DNA of 64,000 nt, taken from the NCBI GenBank assembly GCA_963931925.1, contig OZ007570.1:59584360-59648359 (forward strand). Reading direction: 5' to 3'. The position numbers and the translations under genes were made by a program. The notes beneath the pieces are model-generated. The model was given only the letters and a program-made list of their open reading frames with translations. It was not told where the DNA came from and made no database searches. Shown here piece after piece: positions 47,690 to 58,038 of this stretch; positions within the stretch are counted from its first letter, which is position 1; every line of letters starts with the position of its first letter. The DNA comes from Onchidella celtica. Taxonomy: Eukaryota; Mollusca; Gastropoda; Systellommatophora; Onchidiidae.

Positions 47690-50600
47690 ATGCAGCTGTT
47701 TAGCTACTTGCTTACTCTTGCCTGCACGGCCTCTTTCTTCACTCCGACCTCAAGCTCGATCATTTTCGAGGCCGTGACACTTGATTGGGAATGGCCAAAC
47801 GATACCATCAGGGACACTTACATTAGAAACGGGGACTTCATCCCCGAATACGCCACATTGTCGGCCATACAGACCAGTCAAAATGGAGAAATTTTCGTGA
47901 CTGTGCCTCGTGTTCTCAGTAAAAAAGGAATTCCAGCTGCTCTGAACACTTTGATATTGGATGGCCCAAATTCCGTCTCAGGCAAATTGCGCCCTTATCC
48001 AAGTTTGGAAATGAATAAGATTGGCGATTGCAACGCTCTCCAGCAACCGATTTCTGTCTCTTACGACCCAAGGTAAGATCAAGTTAATTATTTCTTAAGA
48101 TTTTCTGCTTGAGAATAATGATTTCAATCTCCTGTGACTCAAGAAAGGAGCAATTTATGTCTTTCAGTCTTCATTTAGAGAATGATGCTCTAATCCGTCA
48201 GAGTGTTGAAAATGTTTTGGTTTAGCAAGGAATCATGCCAGTAACAAAACTGAAGCTGGATCATTTTGGTGCGACATTTATATGACGAAAAAAAAATTCA
48301 TCAAATTTCACAGTTGTATGGGGGATTATTTAGATGGATCTTTTCAATGCAATACCTTTGAGTAACTTGTGGGTGCTGCCTTCACCAACCGTCAATGATA
48401 TTACAATGCAATTAAAAGAGGCATTAATAGGTCCGAAACGTAGCTCTAGGGGAGTATAATGTATAATTTGTACCCTAATCTGGGCCGCGAGAGGTCAGAT
48501 CGCCGCTTTGTGGTAACCTGGTTTATGTAATGATCTGTTTGTCGGTTGCACATTACGGTAGTTCGTAGAGTGATCGTTTAGTAAGGGAAAGCATCGAATT
48601 AAGTTCTTGGTGGATTTTTGAGCGAGGGGTGGCACTCTAGATCAAACTTTACTTCTTTTTTTTTTCCATCATCAAGTTTTTTTGTGTCTTTTTATCAACA
48701 ACAACAAAAAAAGTATTTCAGAATTAAAAACACACCCGCACAACACGTACAATCAGAGAGTATGTATGTATATATAGAGAGGTTTCACTATTCGTCGATT
48801 TGCACTGCGAGACACGGCAGGCGCCGCGAAACCACCGTTAGCATGGAGTGGAAAGTAGGTCGCAGCGGTAAACATTACCCATTAAATTGTGCATTTCCGC
48901 CAGGAGTAAGAACTTACAAACGGCTCTAAATAGTTCCCATCAGCCCCAAAATACGAACAAACCACAGTAAACACATACGCACACTATCTGGTGAAGACGG
49001 TCTTTTTCAATTTTTGTCACTGCAGCGACCTAGTTTCGCGATTTGGGGGAAGTGAGATCTCTCTATAAATTTTGTCACAAATCCCAGACTGGGAGATGTA
49101 ATAAGTTATGACAGGACAACAATCACGAACAAACAAGTTAACATTTAACAGAACAATCCATCAGACTCACACATTTATTAAACATAATTATACAGATAAT
49201 AGCGCAATTACATACATTATATTATTGAAATCAACTGCCGTACAACGGCCGTATTCTCACACCCACTCTCCCTCGGATCCACAATCCGGTAGTTACTCCT
49301 AAAGGCACTTCGGCCTCAGCCTCTCCCCTCAGGGTCTTAATAGCCCATTAATAATTTACTGGCACCGCAGTCTCTCAATATCACCTTCCTATTGTCATAC
49401 ACCTTAGCATTCCCCTAGCACCTCAGCAGGGCAATAACACATTATCATTTCAATAGACATTATCATTTCAATAGTACATTCTCCCCTCAACATGGCAATA
49501 GGGCATTATCACATTCACGCTCATATCTACGTCCCTGTCCGTGGCCTGACTGCCACGACTTTATGTGCCTCTACTGTCCTGCACTGACAGCCTCACTTCT
49601 GGCCTATGTGTGGCCTCCGGCCCTATGCTGGCCTATCCCCTGTGCTCATCGAGGTGGCTCTGCGGCCCGTCCTCGACACCTACAAGAATAACATTACATT
49701 GGTATAATGCCCTACCATTTCTATTCACTCCACCTCTCCTTACAACCCATGAAGCGTACACCCACTAGTTCACCTTTCACTCACCACACATCTTACGGTA
49801 ACACACCTCTATCGGAGTACACACTACTCACTCGCGCTACAAATCCATGAACTCACTTTCATCTATCGCTCATGGCGCACATTGCTATATCCAATATCAA
49901 GGACTTCCACATTCCTCACATATACTTATTTACATCATGGTAATAGACGAATATAATATAATACATCAATCATAATAATCAATCAACGTTCTACATACCA
50001 GTCATCACTGGAAAGACTCTCTCACTAGTCTTCTCGACTGCTCCCCTTATGTCTGCCCGATGGGCTCTTATTCACAGGTCCGTTCCGTAGGACCTTCTAA
50101 CTTGCAGTGATAGTAATACAGCGCTTTCGCCTCATTCAGACCCCCCCCCCCCCACTACTCACGACAGCACGCTTATCTTACTTGTCTACCGTGAGCCATT
50201 CTTACTCTACACCCGCTCTGTAGCAATCCCCTTAATTGCACTCACTCCACTCGTGACATCATCCCCCACCCCAAAAAAATTAATGCAATTAATTTCAAAT
50301 CGCATCAAGATGACTGTCAACGAGTGAGCGTGAGCAATACCTACACTAAAAAAAACTGACCTAGCAGTTCCCCTAGTATATAAAATACCGAAATCAGGGG
50401 AAAATATGGGGATCAATATGGCCTGCAATATGCATATATGTGTCACATCATGAATAGCTAACTAATCACAATACTTAATACAGAATCAAAAACCACTCAA
50501 CCTATCAACCATTCTTCATATCATATTTATAATGTCAACATTTTAAAGTCGACTCATTCACACAAATCCTGTCAATGTTCCTGTCCTCCGATGTATAAGC

Positions 50601-53600
50601 TCCTGAAATCTTCCCCTAGGCTCGACTAAGGTAGTCGGCGGTATGATTGCTGGTTCCTGGAATTGGTTGAATAACGAAGGTATACGGCTGCAAAGCCAAT
50701 GCCCATCTAGACAAGCGTGGGCTGGACGAACGATTCTTCGACAAAAATGTCAGTGGCTTGTGGTCTGTCTGGATACAAAATTCTCGTCCCATGAGATAAC
50801 GTCCCAATTTCTGGACGGACCACACAATGGCAAGACACTCACGCTCTATCACAGAATACTTTCTTTCTCTCTGCAATAACTTCCTACTGACATAACATAC
50901 AGGATGGAGACATTCGTTCTTCTCCTGTAGAAGACAAGCGCCGACACCAGAGTCCGACGCATCCGTTCTGAGGATAAATTTAGATCGAAAATCGGGTAAT
51001 ATCAGAATGGGTGACGATGATAATGCTGTCACCAAATTATCAAATGATGTCTGACATTCAGACGTTCACTGGACCTTATCGGGTTGTCCCTTCTTAGTAA
51101 GGTCAGTAAGAGAAGATGACAAGGAGGAAAAATTTGGAATGAACTTTCTGTAATAATTTAAAATTCCCACTAAGCTTCTGACTTGTTTCTTTGTTTTAGG
51201 GATTTGCAACCCTACTAACTTGTCAATTTTTGTTTCTTCAGGTCTCTGAACACCTCTACCCACAATATGTCGTAAGAATATTATCTCTGGACATGCCAAA
51301 TCCATCTTTGCGGGTTTAGCAGTTAACCCAAAATGACGAAATCGTTGAAAAATTACTGTTAGTGTCTGAATATGATCAGACCATGTCGACGTACGGCATG
51401 CTATATCGTCAAAGAATGACACGACATTAGGTATGTCCTTCAACACTAGTATGGGAATACAGATACTCTGGTCTCTCATGAAACCTCTGCAGCATATCAA
51501 CGTGGAAAACCTTTACTGATCCATCAATGTGGATAGCGTAATCTACCTTCGAAACAATTCGCTCAATAACATAAGGACCTTTCCATGTCATCAATAACTT
51601 ATTATGGTCCGTAGGTAACAACAATAGGACCTTGTCTCCTGGCTTAAAAATTCTCAGTTTGGATCCTCTATCTTTATAGGCTTTTGCTCTCTTTGAAGCG
51701 ATCCTAGAAGCTTCTTCTGCTATATTGCGCGCTGAAGATAATCTTTCTCTTAAATCAACAAGGTCTATCGAAACCTTTTTAAACGGTTCCGAAACCGTGG
51801 GGATCTTTTGAAGAGGAGCCTGGGGTGTACGACCCTTATGCGTCGTCTTTTGGCACGCACTGCACGTCTTACAATATAAACGTACATCTCTGTATACTGA
51901 CGGCCAATAAAAATCTTTCAGAACTCTCTGCTTGGTTCTAGCACTTCCCATATGACCCGCTAATGGAACATCATGGGCCAGACGCAATACTGTAGCAATT
52001 AACGACCGTGGCACGACGACCTGCTTTTGAACGGAAGCCACCGTGACGTACATACGGCACAGAATGCCCCCCTGGACAAAAAAAGAAGATGACCCGTTTT
52101 TATATTTCCTCGTTTTCTCGGTTCGCGCTTCCCCAAAACATGGGTTTAATGATGGATCCTCCCTTTGTAATCTCGCCAAGCGCTCTGGCGTGATATCTAG
52201 GTTGACCGCTGGCGTAGCCAAAGGTCTAATCTTATCTTTATCAGCTACCCGTCGACGTGTTTCGACCGCGGCGCAAAAGTCAATACCTTTTGATTGCGAC
52301 CATGCTTGCACGTTCTCATCGGAAGGGGAAACTACCCGTGATACATTCCCAATGATGAGCTGGGCGCCTGGAAAACAACCAACGACTGCTTCGACTTCCC
52401 CGCTAAGGAAAGGTGTATCTATCATTATTCTTGCCATGGGTAATTTCTCAATGGCCCCCGAAAATTGGATGCACGGGACAGTCTCACCAGTAAGCTGTGA
52501 ATCCCGAATGCAGTCTCTATGCACTCCCACAACGGTAGATCCTGTATCTCGTAAAACCGAGACCGGTTCGTCCCCAACAAACCCCGGATAAACCCTAAGA
52601 CCACCTCCTGTATGACATGAATTTATAACGGGGATCTTTCTCCCACAAGGTAAAACACCGGAAGATAATAACTTCTCACAACTGGGACACTTAGAATACT
52701 GTCCGCCTCCGTTGTCCGATGTAACACACGCAGCCGCATGATGAAATTTATTTGGGGAACATGGACTGGAGCCACTGTCCACGTTCGCCGCTATCCTACC
52801 TGCAGGGCAATTCACGCTGATGTGATCTGCTCTACCGCAGTTCCAACACTTCGCGGCCCTACACTCGCGTGAAAAGTGACCCACGCGTCCGCAAGTCCAA
52901 CACTCCGCTCCCTGTGCTGCCCTAGGCCTGGGTCCCCGTGACCCCTCGCGACCGGAACTAAAGTCCCTATGCCGTCGGTCATCGGCAAAGGTCACAACTC
53001 GCCCCCGGCCATTACCGCGACCCAGCCCTCCTGCTCGGTCAAACTTACCGGATCCATATGCCGGTGATTGGTGATAGCCCCTACGCTGCCCCTGGGCTTG
53101 CCCACTATAGGCACCACGCTGACGCGACCTGTCCCTAAGTCCTGCCGGCGACCCTTCGACAACGGCGACGTACCCAGCATCTTGGACGTACGCCCTGGCG
53201 ACTGGTTTGGACGGATGTGCCGTACGGTATGCTTCCGCCAACTTAGACGCCTCCTGCACCGTCGCGGGTTCGTTCTCTTTCAGGAAAGCCACCAGATCTT
53301 TGTGGCACGACGCGTACAGCTGGTCACGGATCATTAAGTCTTTCAGTTTAGCAAAATCCGCGCCCACATGCGCCAAGTCTACCCAGTTCGCGAAATACTC
53401 CGTTAGTCTCGCGACGAAGGCAGCAAAGTCCTCCCTGGTATCTGCACGTGCTCGCCTAAACTGCTCCCGGAAATATTCCTCGGTACGCGCAAATCGGCGA
53501 AGCAGCAAAGCCTTCAGCTTATCGTAATCTTGCACGTCTTCGCGCTGTAGCTCTTTAAAGTAGGTTAACGCTCGCCCCTGCAATAGCGATGCCAGGTACG

Positions 53601-56600
53601 TGGCCCATAATTCCTTATTTTCCCCCCATTGCAATTGTGCGTTCAGTTCGAACCTGTAAAGGAAGGCGTCTATGTCGTCCTTCCGGTCGTCGAACGTAGG
53701 GAGCTTAATCCTAACGCCACCTTTATTGTGTACCTGCCGCTCAACTGCTTCTGTTGGCGCATTCTTTTGGCTTTCCAACTCCGCGATTCTCATTCGCGTC
53801 TCTCTCTCCTGTTGGTTATCCCTAGCTTCTATCTCCCTTAACCTTAACTCCCTCTCCTGCTCCTGAGCCTTAGCCTCCCTTTCCTCTTCCTTATCCTTTT
53901 TTTCCTGTTCTCTATCCTTAGCACGCTCATCGCGCATTTCTGCCTGCTGTTCTTTAATCCAGCCGCGTAGCTCTTCTCCCTCCAGGCCAAGTTCCTTACC
54001 CAACTTCATTAGTTGTTGGAGTTCCGCCATTTCACAGATTTATGGTTATGGTATCTATTATAAGACGACCAACCTGTCGGTATGATCACTAACGATACGA
54101 CCAGAGACCTGAGATCACACCAGATATAATAATACCCGGTTGTCTCAAATACAATTCAGAAATTTACCTTTACAGCACAACTAATTCTATATCTATAAAA
54201 TGCATAGCACTATTAATTATAAAAGAAAATAGAAACGACAAGAATGAAGAAATACAGTAGAAGGACCACAAGTACGTCAAGGACAACGAACCAGACTAGG
54301 ACAAAGCTTCTACAACAAAAAAAAAAAAAAACTATAATGGAAAAAAATGCAACCTACTACGCCGATTACACAACACGGTACGAACAAGAACAGAGTCTGA
54401 AAAAAAAGAACGTATCTACAAATAGGGAAGAGAAGGACAAGAGAAACGTCTTCCTAAAACAACGAGGAAGATGGAACGCTACAATCTAAACAAAAATACA
54501 GGTCCCTACAGAACTGTTCACTGTGATGAACGAAGTTCCTAGATTAGCCCACCTCCCGAAGAGGACAAACTACGCTCACCACAGCAAACCCGCGCCACCG
54601 CCCGTATAATCGATTACGACAAAAACAGCAAAAACAGGGAAACAGACAGATGAAAAGACAGCCCTCAATCCAGGGTACAAAATTTTCACTTAACTTTCAA
54701 TTTTTGAGTTTAACTCCTCCCCTTAATCGGAGCTCTGGCCGCTTGACTCCTCAGGCTGGCACACACACTCTGCAGAAATTTAAGTACACATTAATACATA
54801 TTCATCAAAATACATGCATCAATACATATTATTATTCATAAACATACATAAATCATATCATGATGAAATTTCCATTCATCCCACGAACAGGGACAACAGC
54901 ACGAATTCCTAGCACAACAGAAAAACAACTAGATATAACGAATACACAATGTCAAAATGACCACAGGTAAACAGGACGAGCCCCCAGTGTCACAAATCCC
55001 AGACTGGGAGATGTAATAAGTTATGACAGGACAACAATCACGAACAAACAAGTTAACACTTAACAGAACAATCCATCAGACTCACACATTTATTAAACAT
55101 AATTATACAGATAATAGCGCAATTACATACATTATATTATTGAAATCAACTGCCGTACAACGGCCGTATTCTCACACCCACTCTCCCTCGGATCCACAAT
55201 CCGGTAGTTACTCCTAAAGGCACTTCGGCCTCAGCCTCTCCCCTCAGGGTCTTAATAGCCCATTAATAATTTACTGGCACCGCAGTCTCTCAATATCACC
55301 TTCCTATTGTCATACACCTTAGCATTCCCCTAGCACCTCAGCAGGGCAATAACACATTATCATTTCAATAGACATTATCATTTCAATAGTACATTCTCCC
55401 CTCAACATGGCAATAGGGCATTATCACATTCACGCTCATATCTACGTCCCTGTCCGTGGCCTGACTGCCACGACTTTATGTGCCTCTACTGTCCTGCACT
55501 GACAGCCTCACTTCTGGCCTATGTGTGGCCTCCGGCCCTATGCTGGCCTATCCCCTGTGCTCATCGAGGTGGCTCTGCGGCCCGTCCTCGACACCTACAA
55601 GAATAACATTACATTGGTATAATGCCCTACCATTTCTATTCACTCCACCTCTCCTTACAACCCATGAAGCGTACACCCACTAGTTCACCTTTCACTCACC
55701 ACACATCTTACGGTAACACACCTCTATCGGAGTACACACTACTCACTCGCGCTACAAATCCATGAACTCACTTTCATCTATCGCTCATGGCGCACATTGC
55801 TATATCCAATATCAAGGACTTCCACATTCCTCACATATACTTATTTACATCATGGTAATAGACGAATATAATATAATACATCAATCATAATAATCAATCA
55901 ACGTTCTACATACCAGTCATCACTGGAAAGACTCTCTCACTAGTCTTCTCGACTGCTCCCCTTATGTCTGCCCGATGGGCTCTTATTCACAGGTCCGTTC
56001 CGTAGGACTTTCTAACTTGCAGTGATAGTAATACAGCGCTTTCGCCTCATTCAGACCCCCCCCCCCACTACTCACGACAGCACGCTTATCTTACTTGTCT
56101 ACCGTGAGCCATTCTTACTCTACACCCGCTCTGTAGCAATCCCCTTAATTGCACTCATTCCACTCGTGACAAATTTGTATTTTGTATTTTTGTATTTGTA
56201 TAACTCTTTAATCCCATTTGGGAAATTTGCCTTTGTGCCATTGCACCCCAGTTACAACTGGAGCAGGCACTCCATACTCTCTGGTACAATCAGATATTAG
56301 ATACTGTATATTATGATAGGCTTGTCTCCCTTTATCTCGTCTGGCAAGGACTCAGCCCGTTAAAACATTCTCTATTAATGACAGAATATCATAAAAACCA
56401 CAGAAAAACTGTGGGGTCGCAGCAGGGCTATAAGCAAAGTCAAAATTGAGCTTGCATCTGTCTTCTCTTTAGTTTGCTTTGTACTGTTTGGGTTTTACTT
56501 CTCACGCGGGGCTTCGCAACATACAACCTTTTCTTTTTGCTCAATTTTGACTCTATTAATGACAGTCATTTCACAATAATGGAGTTAGAGGGTGAACATA

Positions 56601-57572
56601 ATAATCAACTAAAACTTTGTGACCAATTGACCGAAAATTATTAAACTTTAGGTGCCATCTCAGTTTTTGACGGGAAACGACGTCCTCAAGTCCATTTAGG
56701 ACAAAATTCAGCCTTTCACATTATTTACTTACAAATTATTTGAGCCACGAAAGGTTAAAAGCACCGGGCATATTTATTGTGTAAAATCGAAAATTTCGTT
56801 CTGCGCCTCTGTTTAGACATTGCTGGTTCAAAATCAAGTTTATCACTTCTGCGTATTCTGCAAAGAGCTGTGATGTAACGATAATTTGTATTAACCTTTA
56901 GGCTACATCAAATCTAAAGGCCGGCATTAAGGTGACCTAGATCCAGATTTACAGTTTGGCTTGGAACAAAGAATTTTGCAAGATTTAACTTGCCCGGGTC
57001 GGCTAGTAATAATAACGGAGTATATATACTATATATTATGGCCACTGCCTCCACAAAATAGACCCCAAGCGCTGCCCAGATGTATTCAAGTATGCTTGGT
57101 AAATAATTCGTTCATGTTCATATGAAAATAAAAACACAATAACGATTCATAATGTAAATTGAGTAAATTGTCCACTTTAGCACAAGATCAACGAAAACAA
57201 GAGATGCCGAGAGAAGCCCTCTTCAAATTTAACGCATAATAGATAGGCTGTGATGCGTAAACAAACTTAATACACCTTTCCTAGTTTCTCCGTTACAGAC
57301 ATGGTCATCTGTATGTCCTTGATTCCGGGCGTGTTGGGACGGTGTCCACCCTGGAGCTACCTTCTAACCTGTGTCCGGCAAAGATTGTGGTGTTCGACAC
57401 ACTTGGAGGTGATACAGTGATACGGAAGCATGAACTCCCTGATTCTATTGCGCCCTACACATCAAACTTTGTCAACGATATCGTCCTGGACTACGTAGAT
57501 CCCGATCATCCCACTGAAGTGAAATATGCATATATCACAGAAACTTTGCGTAAGACCCGAGTAGCAAATTTC

Positions 57573-57607
<35 letters not shown>

Positions 57608-58038
57608 GGGCATTATAAAATCTCTCTCTTTCACTCTCTTCTCTTATTCTCTCTTTCTCTCTCCGTCTCCCCCTTTCTCTCTTTACTCACCTTCTCTCTC
57701 TGTGCCCTTGTCTATCTGTGTGTCTACCATAGTTTACTACCATGGTTTATTATTCCCTGATAATATGAACACGCACTGAAATAGTAACATTAACACACAC
57801 GCACACACACACACACACGCACACACAAATTGCAGCCACATTATTATGATCGTGTTTTAAAAAAATGGACGCCGATAACCTTGCAAAATGAGCTCATGAC
57901 AGTTACTGTAACTGCAGCAATAAATATTGTCTGAAATATTTCTCACTCATTTACAGTTAGCAAGCTGATCGTGTTCGACTTCAGCACAAATACATCCTGG
58001 AGCTACTCCGATCCTTCAATGCTCCCCATCACAGACGG
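47690..58038 (+). CDS. Yellow / major royal jelly protein family, secreted, 5' part (three coding exons)
   Basis: Coding exons are 47690-48072, 57299-57549 and 57957-58038, all GT-AG with phases 2, 1 and 2, and the gene continues past the window. The start at 47690 gives a signal peptide (MQLFSYLLTLACTASFFTP). MRJP/yellow landmarks follow: the WEWPND-like start of the fold, ATLSAIQTSQNGEIFVTVPR, GIPAALNTL, LYVLDSGRV, CPAKIVVFDT, IRKHELPD, FVNDIVLDYVD, YAYITET and LIVFDFSTNTSWSYSDPSML. The family adopts a six-bladed beta-propeller; about 240 residues (roughly half) are visible. Some insect members act on dopachrome, others bind lipids or biogenic amines, so substrate and role here are unknown. 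The first coding intron is enlarged by a 7.1-kb LTR retrotransposon. Confidence 0.88.
48073..49072. other. Intron of the yellow-like gene left of the LTR element
   Basis: No exon or named repeat was recognised. Short T-runs and a TATATAGAGAGG stretch occur at about 48770. Its last five bases (AATTT) are the target duplication of the retrotransposon. Confidence 0.5.
49073..50258 (-). repeat. 3' LTR of the Gmr1-like element
   Basis: Near-identical partner of the LTR at 54988-56171. Differences I saw include T/C at about 49145, C/T near 50095 and C/T near 50245. Confidence 0.95.
50259..50276 (-). other. Polypurine tract
   Basis: Immediately upstream of the 3' LTR the minus strand reads GGGGTGGGGGATGA, a purine run with one T early and one near its end. 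It is the expected plus-strand primer site. Confidence 0.75.
50616..51500 (-). pseudogene. Partial reverse transcriptase plus RNase H, one in-frame stop
   Basis: The reverse transcriptase begins only at its active-site motif (VVSFFDDIA); the fingers part is missing. Thumb and connection motifs follow (FLRHIVGRGVQRPEETKI, LVGILNYYRKFIPNFSSL). A TGA at 51066-51068 replaces the Trp codon usual in this family between QPDKVQ and TSEC. RNase H continues in the same frame (ILRTDASDSGVGACL, YSVIERECLAIVWSVQ, CIQTDHKPL, NHTADYLSRA) and ends at 50616. It lies downstream of the integrase pieces, the reverse of the usual Ty3/gypsy order. Confidence 0.9.
51427..54030 (-). CDS. Gag-protease-integrase fusion frame with internal deletion (867 residues)
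   Basis: The ATG is at 54030. Residues about 20-90 form a charged, Glu/Arg-rich probable coiled coil. Residues about 100-270 are a retrotransposon gag domain (GGVRIKLPTFD ... LLQGRALTYF). Two CCHC knuckles follow (CWTCGRVGHFSREC, CWNCGRADHISVNC), then a protease-like segment around LRDTGSTVVGV. The integrase zinc-binding region follows (HDVPLAGHMG ... YCKTCSACQ), but soon after FKKVSIDLVD the frame jumps to the integrase C-terminus (ERLSSARNIAEEA ... WKGPYVIERIV ... VFHVDMLQRF). The DDE catalytic core is therefore missing without a frameshift. The frame ends at 51427, overlapping the reverse-transcriptase frame. It could still make gag particles, but not active integrase. Confidence 0.88.
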   Translation of the reverse strand: MAELQQLMKLGKELGLEGEELRGWIKEQQAEMRDERAKDREQEKKDKEEEREAKAQEQERELRLREIEARDNQQERETRMRIAELESQKNAPTEAVERQVHNKGGVRIKLPTFDDRKDDIDAFLYRFELNAQLQWGENKELWATYLASLLQGRALTYFKELQREDVQDYDKLKALLLRRFARTEEYFREQFRRARADTREDFAAFVARLTEYFANWVDLAHVGADFAKLKDLMIRDQLYASCHKDLVAFLKENEPATVQEASKLAEAYRTAHPSKPVARAYVQDAGYVAVVEGSPAGLRDRSRQRGAYSGQAQGQRRGYHQSPAYGSGKFDRAGGLGRGNGRGRVVTFADDRRHRDFSSGREGSRGPRPRAAQGAECWTCGRVGHFSRECRAAKCWNCGRADHISVNCPAGRIAANVDSGSSPCSPNKFHHAAACVTSDNGGGQYSKCPSCEKLLSSGVLPCGRKIPVINSCHTGGGLRVYPGFVGDEPVSVLRDTGSTVVGVHRDCIRDSQLTGETVPCIQFSGAIEKLPMARIMIDTPFLSGEVEAVVGCFPGAQLIIGNVSRVVSPSDENVQAWSQSKGIDFCAAVETRRRVADKDKIRPLATPAVNLDITPERLARLQREDPSLNPCFGEARTEKTRKYKNGSSSFFVQGGILCRMYVTVASVQKQVVVPRSLIATVLRLAHDVPLAGHMGSARTKQRVLKDFYWPSVYRDVRLYCKTCSACQKTTHKGRTPQAPLQKIPTVSEPFKKVSIDLVDLRERLSSARNIAEEASRIASKRAKAYKDRGSKLRIFKPGDKVLLLLPTDHNKLLMTWKGPYVIERIVSKVDYAIHIDGSVKVFHVDMLQRFHERPEYLYSHTSVEGHT
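54972..54987 (-). other. Primer binding site, tRNA-Pro type
   Basis: Directly inside the 5' LTR the minus strand reads TGGGGGCTCGTCC, the complement of the 3' end of tRNA-Pro. The match covers about 13 bases, then stops. One base (C) separates it from the LTR end. It would prime minus-strand DNA synthesis. Confidence 0.8.
54988..56171 (-). repeat. 5' LTR of the Gmr1-like element
   Basis: It is the upstream LTR because the coding strand is minus. It begins with TGTCAC at 56171 on that strand and ends with GTGACA at 54988. A C-run of about 10 occurs in it, against about 12 in the other LTR. Confidence 0.95.
56172..57298. other. Intron of the yellow-like gene right of the LTR element
   Basis: It begins with the AATTT target duplication. 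It contains a small insertion-like unit at about 56385-56550; otherwise no exon or named repeat was recognised before the acceptor at 57297-57298. Confidence 0.5.
56370..56565. repeat. 166-bp insert between 15-bp direct repeats, sharing 62 bp with the piggyBac element
   Basis: CTCTATTAATGACAG occurs at 56370-56384 and 56551-56565. Between them, 56386-56447 is an exact reverse-complement match to 7411-7472 in the piggyBac element's 3' part. TCAAAATTGAGC (about 56440-56451) and GCTCAATTTTGA (56539-56550) form an inverted pair near the right end. Confidence 0.75.
57577..57700 (+). repeat. CTGT and CT-rich microsatellite
   Basis: TGTC repeats, then CT/TCTC-rich sequence, directly after exon 2 of the yellow-like gene. 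The open frame that runs on through it past 57549 is not coding. A separate CA-repeat lies at about 57795-57830. Confidence 0.9.

Larger units (their letters stand above)
49073..56171 (-). mobile_element. Ty3/gypsy-superfamily LTR retrotransposon, Gmr1-like order, recently inserted
   Basis: Two LTRs of about 1.19 kb (49073-50258 and 54988-56171) start TGTCAC and end GTGACA, and a perfect 5-bp target duplication AATTT flanks the element (49068-49072 and 56172-56176). I count about three substitutions and one C-run length change between the LTRs, so it is young. Coding is on the minus strand in the order gag, protease, integrase pieces, reverse transcriptase part, RNase H. Most of the integrase core and the first half of reverse transcriptase are missing, so this copy cannot move by itself. 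Confidence 0.95.

Noticed and set aside
52043..53527. Long plus-strand frames opposite the retrotransposon
   Set aside because: They are antisense shadows of the 867-codon gag-containing frame and show no protein features of their own.
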